From: Embiotoca jacksoni
Lineage: Eukaryota > Chordata > Actinopteri > Embiotocidae
Reading direction: 5' to 3'
Length of the DNA stretch: 64,000 bases
Assembly: GCA_022577435.1 (NCBI GenBank)
Contig: JAKOON010000005.1
Span: 14,850,724 to 14,914,723 of the forward strand
Below the pieces are notes generated by a model. It saw only the letters and a list, made by a program, of their open reading frames with translations, was not told where the DNA came from and did no database searches. Both the position numbers and the translations under genes were made by a program. Shown in pieces: positions 37,801 through 49,800 of this stretch. Position 1 is the first letter of the stretch. Every line of letters begins with the position of its first letter.

Positions 37801-40800
37801 GTGTGTGCCGGCTCTTTACTCTCTCTCTCTCTCTCTCGCTGTGCAGAGGTATGAGACCTAGTGCATTAATCATGACTAAAACAACCGGATTCCTTGAAAG
37901 GAAGGGCTTGGCTTTACTTAAACTAAGCCGGTGGCAGTGGTATAGGTCACTCTCATCACAGAGAGCTCAGAAATCAAACACATAGAGCCCATTTGCAGGA
38001 AATTTCAAGCTGTTTTTGCTCCTATCATATCCCTTTGTTTACTTCCACAGATAATGCAGTGTTCAGGTACACATGAGCTCATTTGAATTGTCCTTTACCA
38101 TGTGGAATGACAATATGAAACATTAGCACGATGCAACTCATCCCATCAGTGCTATCAAACAACTGAGACGGTGCCATTTACAATGAGATCTTATAATGAG
38201 ACTTTGTTAATCCTTAAAGCTTTAACACTGCACATCTGATTTCGCAAGTGACGACATCGGTGGGAGTCTGCCAGTCATTAACTTTGAGAGGAATATTTTG
38301 AAAGTCTGTTGTGTGTGTGTGTGTGCGCATGCATGAGTTTGTCTGTGATACACAATGCTGTAGACGACTGATGACGGAGCACTGACGTCTCAGCGCAATG
38401 AGTCATGCGCCACGTCCCCTCTGACGGTAACTCTTCATCACCCTAACACACACAAACACACACACCCCAGTGCCACTTGTCACTCTGCTACAGATCTGCT
38501 TCCTCCCAGGGTGCACTCGTCACCACAGCATCAGCACCACACTGCTCTACAGACAACCTACACATCGGTGTATTTGCTCAGACACACTGTGACAGTTTTA
38601 GTGTGTTAACCTGCCTATACAGACCTGCAGTGTGTGTGTCCAAAGTGCGTCACTGTCAGTAACAGCTTGCCCCTCCACTATCCCATCTGCTTCCATTCTG
38701 CTGCAGCTACAATTGAGCAAAATGTATTAAGTGAGTTCAAGAGTTTTCCGACAACTCTGAGTGTTATCACCAGACAGTCTGCCCGAGCTTACGCTACATG
38801 AAAGGTTGCAGCTTCTTTGCGGTTTGAAATTTGGGTCTAAAATTGTAAAATCATAATAAGAAGTGACTTCTGATTGAGCCACAAATGACGAGTGGGACTG
38901 GGTGGTCTTGGAAGTCAAAGATTCCCAGAAACAGCCTCTGTATTTGAGCAGTGACAAGGAAGATGGAAAGCAGCTATGAATACAACGCATTTGTTGTTTT
39001 CTTGGCTAACATAGCAAAGCAAACTTGGCTTGAAACAAACTATGGCATGTTGTTTGACCACATCTGAAGTGTTTGTGGCTGCTCTGAACAGCATCATTTG
39101 AAGGCAGTGTGAAAAGCTGTCACAGAAAGAGAGGAAACGTAGTCATGGTTCAAACTGGGATAAAGATGCACACTGTCAGACAGTGGGGCCTTCACAGTGT
39201 TGCACTCATGTATGGCTATGATATCATCTGTATAAGGCTGTACTTATAGAGATATAAAGGTTAACACTACAATAACAAAGATAACATGCAGGCATAATGT
39301 TCATCATGCTTACTATTGTAGTTTAGTGTATTAGCATACTAACATTAACCAATTAGCAAAACCCACAAGCTGCAGCTGAGACTGATGAGAATGTTGTGTG
39401 TTTTAGATGGTCTGCCTTAATATAGCACCTTTTTACCTTAGCCTTAAACAGACACATTCACACACCAATGGTTGCTAAACTGCCATGCAAGGTGCTCACC
39501 TACCATCTGCAACAATACAGGGTTCAGTGTCTTTCCCAAGGACAGTTCAGCATGTGGACTACAGGTGGCAGGGATTGAACCACCAACAATGCGATTAGTG
39601 GAAAACCTGCTCTACCATCTGAGCCACAACCTTCCCTCCAGTTATACATCATCTAAAGGGGACATGAATATGTGTAGGACATTTTCTGAGAGTCCATTCA
39701 GCAGTTGTCGAGACACTTCAGTCTGGACCAAAGGTAACCAATCAACCAACAAACAGATGTTGCCATCTGCCGTGTCCAATCGCTGCATGAAGTGCACTTA
39801 AGTGTTCAATTGTCAGTTTCTGAAAGTTACAAAAATCGCCATGTTGAAGCCCCATGATGTCTGATGTCAGAAAGGAGTGGGGAGATTAGATTTCAGGCAC
39901 TGTTCAACTATCCCAACAAGCTCTTAATTTGAAGGATACTGACCGGCCTACAAGGTGTTATGTCTTGATTTAAATGTTACAACTCCTAACGCACTGGACA
40001 GTCAGCTGTGGACAAGAGCACGTTAGTTTACTTTTAAAACCAGTTTTGTGCAGCCATCTATTCTTTGTCATGCACCACTAATCTCTCTGCCTCCCTGCCT
40101 GTGTGTATTGTCGACAGCAGGCATGGATGATTTAAAAATGGCATGCTGGCATGGGTAGGAAAAGTGCTGGTAGGGCTGAAATGCCATCTCACGTGTGTTC
40201 CTCTTGCATGCCACGCTATGGAAAACTGCCTCTGTCGTAACATGGCGGTTATACAACAGTAGCACAGCTAGGGGCACGGTGGACGAGAGGTGATGTCAGT
40301 GAAGCATGACTGCGTTGTCACTGTTCCAGTAGACACCGATTTATGAGAGTAACATGTCTGAGGTGAGGGTAGGACAGCAGTTGCAGATATTAACCTCTCA
40401 TATGGAGCCTGTCATGATAACGGGGAATCTGATTTTCTAGAGTGACATATATTTTGATATTTTAAAACATCTTAAATAGAAATTGTGTTTAAATATTTGG
40501 GTAAAAAAAACATAATTTTAAAGCAGCTGTGGTGATAAGGATTAATCATGATGAAGCCTGATAAGAAAAACAATGTGCTTTCATCCTCTCAAAGACCACA
40601 CCCAGCAAGTATTAGCCAAATTACTGCTGACAACATTTTAACTTTTAATTATAATTTTAAATGCAGCAATGTCACTTATAATGAAACATTTTTCACATAG
40701 TGGGTATTTTTACTTCAAGGTATCTGTAGAGACGTTTGACCAGAGCGAACGTACGCACACTGGAGTAATATTTCTCCAAGTGTGTCCTCTTTTCTGTTTT

Positions 40801-43800
40801 GTTATGTGTATGCACGAGATGTGACACAGAGTGCTGCCACTAGTGTGGCATTACACCTAAAGCTGGTGACAGTATCGTACACAGTGACGCACCATTCCTG
40901 GTACACACAAATGTAAAAAAAAATCTAATATGCGATATCTAAAAAGTATTACTTTTTGCAAAAGGAAATCCATTTAACAGTGTGTCGGGTCTCAAAAATT
41001 CAAAAAACATTTGTGAGAAGCACTGAAAGTAAACGTGAATTTTGTTTGTTTATGACCAAAGCAAAGGATCTGAATACTTCTTTAGCGCTGACTCCAGCTA
41101 ACACAATAATGAGTGTCTTTCTCTGAGACCCATGTAAGATCTCTGTACAGCTGCACTGGTGTGCTGCTTCTCCAAGGATTATAAAAAAAAATATATCTAG
41201 TTTGCTTATAGATATGCTTATTTTAATTTAATACCTGGGCAAACAGGCTACCTGAACAAAATATCTGTAAACTGAGAGCACTGTGGGAAAACAGTGGTCA
41301 CGCAACACAAAGTCAACTTTACTCTGCCAGGGCTTATCTGCTCTAAAAATATACTATCTACCTAAAATTCAATAAGGAGCATTTCCCCATAGGAGATTTA
41401 CTCTCCCACTAAATACCCGCTTGACTACAGAAAGCAGAAGTAGATATAACTGAGGGCAGTGCTATATTACGACCGAGGCTGTCGATGGGGGAGATAAGCA
41501 TGTGAGCAGTAGGGGAAAAAGGTAAACATCCAGGGAGATTAGTTGAAGGACATGCACAGTTCAAACAGTGGCCAGAGTGGTAAAATACTGCGGTGGCACC
41601 AAAACAACCCACCATCGAGATTTCAGAGGTCAAACAAAAAGTCTGCCTTGATCAGATGTAATTCCTACATTTCATTTTTAGCTTACGTTGAACACGTCAA
41701 AGCTACATGCTAACATGGCGGGTGGCTGTAGCAAACTGAAGAGCGCCTGGTGAATGAGAGCTGAGCCCGATCTTATCTGGAGCGTGCTGCAGCTGTCAGT
41801 GCTTGCTGGCCTGCTCCTGGAGCGTGAGGTCTTGGTGGGTGTGGTTTCTCTGTGCCGGGAAAGAGACACACGTACGGTGCCCAAAAGCTACAGTCAAACT
41901 TGTTTAGGTCACATGACCGTGCAGGCAAGGGTTCAATTGTTGGTTTGTTCACATCTGCCTGTGGAATCTTTCACTGATGACAAACAGAAAAACAAAGAAG
42001 CATGTTCCTCAGACTGGTGTCAGTTACACCAAACAGACGATTGTTTGTCAAAGTAATTTTGGACAGAGAGGAAACACCGACATTGGGAAGAATGGTTTAG
42101 ATTCATCACTGTGTTTTCCACAGAGGAGTGTCTCAAAGGTCACATTATTCATTTGACCCAGGTGGTTCTGCAGAGTGAGTCAGACAGAGGAACTCCTCCT
42201 CAAAGATTTTCAGAGTGTACAACTTGCTTACGTATACAGACACAGGAGAGAAGTGCAAATGAGCGAGTGAGCGAGACCAGTATAACTGTTTGGCAAGTGA
42301 GTCTTCCGACCTGTCTACTGGTAAGAGGCTGATGTAATGAAAAACAGAACTGCCAGTTTTTCGCTGTGTCATGTTACATTGAGTGATAAGGTTGGTTTGC
42401 AAGAAGAGAAAGAGAACACGAGCACACACACACACACACACGCACGCACACACACACGCGCACACACACACACACACACTGTAAATTAACCTAACACCCA
42501 ACATTTAATTAATGCTACAGCAGAGAACATGTTTAACAGCTTTTCTGTCTGCGTTGTGAAGAAAACAGAAAGACAGAGACCAAACGTGTCCTGACATTTC
42601 TCAAGTCTTTCAAAAGTGGCTATGCCCACAACTGTCCTCACTCAGCATCAGATTTGATCCCATTGATGAGATTTGGTCTGTGAATCTGTCGGACTGCATG
42701 CCTTTCTGCTCTGAGAAATGTCACAAGAATGTCAACAAACAGCACATTCAAGATGTTTCACTGGTTAATGCCTATTATCTACTAGTCCTGAGTAAATACA
42801 GTGGTGTGAAAAAGTGTTTGCCCCCTTCCTGATTTCCAATTTTTTTGCATGTCTGTCACACTTAAATGTTTCCGATCATCAAACAAATTTAAATATTAGT
42901 GAAAGATAACACAAGTAAACACAAAATGCAGTTTTTAAATTAAGGTTTTTATTGTTAAGGGAGAAAAAAAATCCAAACCCACATGGCCTTGTGTGAAAAA
43001 GTGTTTGCCCCCTCCTGTTAAAACATAACTTAACTGTGGTTTATCACACCTGAGTTCAATTTCTCCAGCCACACCCAGGCCTGATTACTGCCACACCTGT
43101 TCTCAATCAAGAAATCACTGAAATAGGACCTGCCTGACAAAGTGAAGTAGACCAAAAGATCCTCAAAAGATAGACATCATGCCGAGATCCAAAGAAATTC
43201 AGGAACAAATGAGAAAGAAAGTAATTGAGATCTATCAGTCTGGAAAAGGTTACAAAAGCCATTTCTAAAGCTTTGGGACTCCAGCGAACCACAGTGAGAG
43301 CCATTATCCACAAATGGAGAAAACATGGAACAGTGGTGAACCTTCCCAGGAGTGGCCGGCTGACCAAAATTACCCCAAGAGCGCAGCGACGACTCATCCG
43401 AGAGGTCACAAAAGACCCCACAACAACATCCAAAGAACTGCAGGCCTCACTTGCCTCAGTTAAGGTCAGTGTTCATGACTCCACCATAAGAAAGAGACTG
43501 GGCAAAAATGGCCTGCATGGCAGAGTTCCAAGACAAAAACCACCGCTGAGCAAAAAGAACATTAAGGCTCATCTCATTTTTTTCCAGAAAACATCTTGAT
43601 GATCCCCAAGTTCAAACTTCAAGCAGCTTTGTCTGGACCCCGAAAGGCTCTATACAACATCTTTGTCACGTATGCAGCAGTACTCCAAATGACCTGTAAA
43701 CAGAATCTGATGCGTAAAATTGACAAAATTATCTTTTATTGTCAGACAAGAATGACTCTCTCAGTCTTGATAATATGAACGAGTGAAAGGACATGAGTCT

Positions 43801-46800
43801 GTCAATGACAAAGTCTGATTCAATGTAAACAAAATATATAAGTAGAAAAAGACTTGCTCCCACCTTGATGTATTTCCACCTACATTTTCCTGTTCAACAG
43901 ATATCAGCTAACTTTTTTACCCTCACATAGTGACAGAACAACAAAAAAAACACCATGACCTCAAACTAAACTGCACAGCTCGCTAACAGGTGATTAATAT
44001 TACACAATAATTATCAATCATCAAGGTAAATGTTACAGTACTTTCCCATGAACTGAGGCTTCACTGAACTTGCTCCACCCTGCCACTATAAAGCCAGATC
44101 AGTGAGCCTGGTGTAATTAAGGCCCCAGCAGCCATTAGGCCCACCTCCCCCAGGGTCAGAGAGAGGAAGATTCCTCTTCCCCCACCCACAGTAGGACTTG
44201 TTTGTTTTTCTCCCCTCAGAAACTGACAGTGAAAGCCATCTGGTGTGTCTCCACCATGCTTCTACTGTTCCATCAAGGGCTAATAATTTAGGCATGTGAT
44301 TATCGATTATACTTGCATGTTGTGATTCTCGGTCTGTGCAGGTAATCTGTTTGTTCACAGTCTCTACATGGTCATTTATTATGCATGTTATTCAAAGTGA
44401 GCTTCTTCAGGGTTTGATTCTGGGTCTTTCACTTCTTTGTCAAGAGATGCTAAATCAAGGGAAAATTACCAATAATATAAAATCAGTTTTAATTGCAATG
44501 AAAAATGCAAATGCAAAACAATGCAAAACAACACTCAAATACACAGTATGTCCAACTATAAAACCCCTAGCTAACTGAGCTGACCACACTGATAAATGAT
44601 GTTTTCTGGACATTGAATGATACAAGGTTTTTCTACCTAATGGTAAAAACCAAAGTTGTATTATTTGAATAATTTCAATCTGAAAACCTGGGTCCCACCT
44701 TGCCAAATTTACAACTTGCAAGCTTTGATTAGCATCACGGCATCAGAGCGTATGCCAAGGACTCGGGTGGGATATTTTTCTCTGAGTGCTCAAAATTTTG
44801 TCAGACAAATAGATCAAGGTGTTGAATCTAGATTTTTCTTCTTTTCAAATATAGGGCACTTTCTTTATCCTTCTTACCTGACTAGTCAAACTAGTCTTGA
44901 CATTCTTATACTTTTTTTGTTTTGTTTCCCAGACTCTTGTTTTCTTGCTCAATAATCACAACGTCCCTGTTCTTACTATTTGTGTTTAAAGATCTGCTTT
45001 GTCTAACATTTGTTTATGGAACAGGTCTATTTACCCCAACCATAGTCCCAAAAGCCCCCTCAGTTCCTCACAACATGGTTTGTTAATTGTCCAACAGAGA
45101 GTCTGAAAAGGGACATGCACCCAATTTAGGCAATGGCGGCATGGTTTGCCTTAAAATGTCTACAATTTTAGACTGTAAAATATGATTGATAACACTTTTG
45201 ATTTGTCTTTAACTTGACCTCTGCATAAGAAGTTGTGTTTTTGGTGTAATTTGTTTGTTTGTGGTTTTGTAAGCAGGATGATAGAAAATCAGCCAAACCA
45301 ATTTTAATGAAACTTGGTGGAAGGGTGAAACATGGGCCATAGAAGGATCCATTAAATTTTGGAGAAGATCCAAAACACGGGGCAGAGGTTTTATTTACTT
45401 CAATTAACATTGAGAGAAAGGGCATTTGGCCCACTTAGTACCATACCTCATAAAATTCAATAGATAGTGGTAAAGGTAATTTATGACAAAACATTGGCCA
45501 TTCCAGAAATACGATGAATCCACATTCATGGGTACCAGTAATCCTCTGCAATACACATACTTGCTCAAATTTAATACAGCAAGCAGGCATTATGGAGCAC
45601 TCAGGGACAGGGGTTTCATTGGGGAGAACCAGAACCGGTACAATTGTAACATCACCACAACTGTGATAATGAACAACAATTTTCTCTCAAATTAATGTGT
45701 GCATATGGACATAAAAACTAAAACATATCATGTAACTAACTTTACTCTTGTATCTGCGAATTGTTTGTAATAAACTCCTTGGTGAAGGTCAGTGCTCTCC
45801 AAGTGCACTGCCAGTTTTTACTGTTTAATTAATTTGATGCAAGTGAAAAAAAAATTATCAGAAAAAAAAATAACTTGTATCATTCACACTGTCAAAGATT
45901 ATGTTGGTTTCCTGCGTGTATAGTATGTGCATGAAGGGATATGTGTGTGTACAGCATATTTTCCTTTTGTGTACTTTTACATCAACTCCTCTTGGTTATA
46001 AATCATTCTTAAAATAAACATGAACAGCAGTAATACAAATTTTATAAATATTTAAAAAAAAAAGAATAAACAGCATACAATCATGATATATTATTCCAAA
46101 ATTAGAACAAGTGGTTGACACTGTCCATCTGGACTTGAATTGAACTATTCATTGAACTCTTACATATCCCAAGGGTTTAATTAAGTCTACTTCAACATGT
46201 GCCACTGAGGTAGTTCTCAGTAATGCCAAGAGTAAAAATACGGCAACACCTTTGCTGCCAGCACTTGGGTTTAGGCTTCTGCCTAAGGTTGTTGGCAGCT
46301 GGCCAACATAACCTTAGAGCGCACCACTTCAAACCAAAGAAGTCTTTAAATGTGTTGTGAAGATTTCCCATACAGCAAGAAACATACTATGCACTGTATA
46401 ATGGTAACTTATTTAACTATGTTTTCTTGTCTTGAGACCAAAGTAAAGCAGCTGCCAGTAACATTAAGTGTTTACTTTGGGGTTGTGCAGGGCTGATGAG
46501 GCAGACATCCTCTGGCACCTGAAGGTTTCATGAGTGTAGCGCCTGCCCAGAGATCAACAGATGCTAGCTTCCACTGCTCTGTGGTAATGGCTTGATGACT
46601 GAGAGGTTGCAGACTGTGTATATGACTAAGTAGTATTTCTCAGCAGGGAACAGATCTGACGCACGCTGTTGTTCCTCAAAAAAGCGAGTGTGACGGAGTC
46701 TTTTGTCACATTTCTTTTTTAAAAAGCCTCAAGGCATTAATGTCTCAGAGGAAAAACGTCAATGTTTCATCTGTCGATTCATTCCCGACCAACTTGTCTG

Positions 46801-49800
46801 TTGTAATCAATCAGGTAAATGCCCCTCACTTCTCCAGGAGTTTCATTATCCTTGAATTCACCTTTTTCAGGAGTTGCAGCTCTGATCGCATCAGACACTG
46901 CAGCCGGCACATCACCCACACACGGAGCTACAGACCACTCCACTGCTCTGTGTTAAATCATACTGTCTGACCAGCTCTGCACACTGTGCGCATAGATAAC
47001 TGTGAAGTGCTCTTAGCGGCGCTGTGTGCAACAGGCGACTGACAGAGTTCAATCAATGCATCTGCCAGAAAACAGAGAGAGGCTAATGAGATTGTGCCTC
47101 ATTGCAACGCTGTCATTTTGCAGCACAGACATGCTGAGCCTGCCAAATCTGCTCTGAAACATGACATCTGTTGCTGCTTGTGATTGTCATTTTTCTCAGT
47201 GCTCAAGTATCTTTTTATGAAATACTGTTGACATAGACTTTGACAAACAGGATAAGTTTACATACCATACCACCACATTTCTCATCCGTAACACCAAATA
47301 TTGAATAAATGTATTTAACTTTAGGGACTGGTGACATTTAGATTTAGGGCACCAAACAACCTCAGTGAGTGAATCCTGTTTAAAGAGCTGGCATGCAGCT
47401 CTGATAGTCTACCTTATGGTACAAGTAAGATTTGCTACTCAGCACACAACCCTAATCAGCTGCATCAAAACAATCATTACCGAACCTCCTGCTGCCTCCT
47501 TCTCGACACGACACAAGGCGAGACTCCAGACAGCACCCCAGAGACTCGTTGCTCTCACCTCTCACACCCCTTGTCTTTCACAGAGCTCCCTAATACAAAC
47601 AGGACGTCACGCGCAGGGCTCAAAAGAGGCTGAAAAAAACAAGCATGCCTTCACAACACAATGTTCAGTAAACGTGAACACTATGTTGTCAACAATTTTC
47701 AGATGTACTGAGTTGTACTTTCAGCTGTAGGAGTGGATTTGAGTCACAAATTTAACCCTAGATTCTGCACCTTTTTCAGGCTTTTACTGCCACGTGATAA
47801 TTCTGAGAGCACGGATGTGTTTTTACATGGTTCCTCTTCAGAGCAGCTCCTCGGTTAATGGTTGAGTATGTTCCACACGTGGCAGAAATGCAAGTAAATT
47901 ATTTGTTTTTTTTGTTTTTTGCTCAGGGCTTTTACATCAACAACATTTTGTGCCTCGGCTGACAGTGGCATGCTGGAGAACTGCTGTCCGCTAACAGAGC
48001 ACACAGAGCTCTAGATTGAGTGTTTGAAACTTTTTAATATTGTATAATTAGCTCTAATAGGTATGCGCTTATTTACAGAGTTGATATTATCGCTTTCAGA
48101 ATTAAATTAGTGGCCACAATTTAGCCGTTTATGAAATTGCTTAATATACACTATATTGCTGTGTGCTGAAAAAACTGTTAGCAGTGAGAACTACAGAAAT
48201 GAATTCGCTCCAACATAATCAACTAGAAAACAAATTAAATCACATTAAACTAAATTTCTGATATGTTTTGCCTTTAGTCCCACCTTAATTTTCAAATATG
48301 CTCATTTGTATATTATTATAGACAATCTCAACTACTCACTGTGGTGCGTTATTGTCTCACGTGTTCAGGTTATCTAAAGTAAACATTTCATCTGTAAACA
48401 GTGGCTTTTCGGCAGCGACATACCAATCTCCCCTCTGTTTATTCTGGCTCTTTAATAGTGTAAAGGTTACAAACCCAAGCCATTGGCTGTAATTTGAGCG
48501 GTGTTCTCCCATAGGTTGGAATGTTACAAACACGGCACTGATAGGCTACCTCTGAATGGTGCTAGGAAGAAGCCATCTGCTCCTGTTTATGGTCCATTAA
48601 CCCCATTACCCCCGGATAACCAGGCTGCCACCACAGCAACAGGTTCAACAGGCCTGGGCTTCTAACTGAGATAATACATAGATGTCATTTATGTAAAATC
48701 AACAACAACAACAACAACAAAACCCGCTCAAGTCTTACTATTGCTTCAGTGTGTTTCTTAATTCATAGGAAGAACGGTAAATGGAAAGTCCCTACCTTCC
48801 CAGAAGTCCATAGGCATATTGTGAATCGGCCAACAGTAATGTGATGTCGCCCTGCTGCATGGACATGACACACTCCTCCAGGGCCTGCAAGTGTCAAAAA
48901 ACAAGTTATTTAGAGGACTGACTAAGCATATTTTATCTGTAGCTTTTTACATAATAACAACAAACACACAATAGCATTGTTGTTGTTGTTGTTGATGTTG
49001 ATGTTCTTAACTAACTAAAATATTAGATTACAAGTTACAAGTTTCAAGTACGTGAACTTGCCTTTCAGAAATGCAAGCTCGAGGAATGATGATGTCCGCC
49101 GGTCAGTTCAGACAGGATTATTGTACTGGATTATTATGTTGGCAGAGGATGAGCCACAATTTTATAAATGGGCCTCAAACTTTTCTTCGTGCCATCATGA
49201 GTTTGACAATAAGGACTTTGAGTGAATACCTCAACAACTGTTTGATGGTTTGTCATCAAAGTTGGTTCAGAGCTTCATACCCACCTCAGGACTACTTGTA
49301 ATAATTTAAGTGACAGTTCCAATTGAAATTTTGTCCAATATCCTGGTGTATGAACAAATACCTGCAGTACTAATGACTTTCCCATCAGCCTCAGCTGCAC
49401 TTTATGTTTCATGTTAGCCTTGTCATTGTCAGCAAGAGCATGCTGATGTTAGCATTGAGCTAATACACACTAAAGCCACTAGCATGGCTGTAGAGTTTTG
49501 CTGAACTATTTTTACAGCCTCTACTGGTCACCGTGTGATGTAACACAAACACAAACAAGTGTGATGTAATACAAACATTCAATAAAAACCAAAACCTTCC
49601 TGTCTAAGAGGCTGAAAGGTTAAAAGCTTTCACCTGGTTCACATCTCCATCTCCGATAACAAAGACAAGATTGCAGTCCTTCTCCACCACAGTGCGGTCC
49701 TCCAGGACACACTGCATCTTCACAGAAACCTCCTGGCCCCAGGTGGGATGCGGAGCCTGTGGGGTCCGGGACTCCAGCAATTTCTTCCTCAACAGCCGGT

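Larger units (their letters stand above)
27068..48795 (-). other. fkbp16 intron 3 (21.7 kb)
   Basis: A large intron separating two halves of the FKBP-like domain. It contains a GT array (28.75 kb), dispersed repeats (30.0, 31.8, 34.8, 39.3, 39.5 and 45.2 kb), a TTAA MITE (32.6 kb), a Tc1-like element (42.8 kb) and a CA array (42.4 kb). The remaining stretches (27.1-28.7, 33.0-34.7, 35.1-39.2, 39.7-42.4, 43.7-45.2 and 45.5-48.7 kb) show no exon or element I recognise. No nested gene is supported. Confidence 0.8.

Noticed and set aside
39557..39640. Possible tRNA gene
   Set aside because: A- and B-box-like motifs exist, but the cloverleaf stems are not intact and flanking sequence matches a dispersed SINE-type repeat.
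48700..49004. Regular short repeats that might look like a CRISPR array
   Set aside because: They are simple trinucleotide runs without spacers, in a vertebrate intron.
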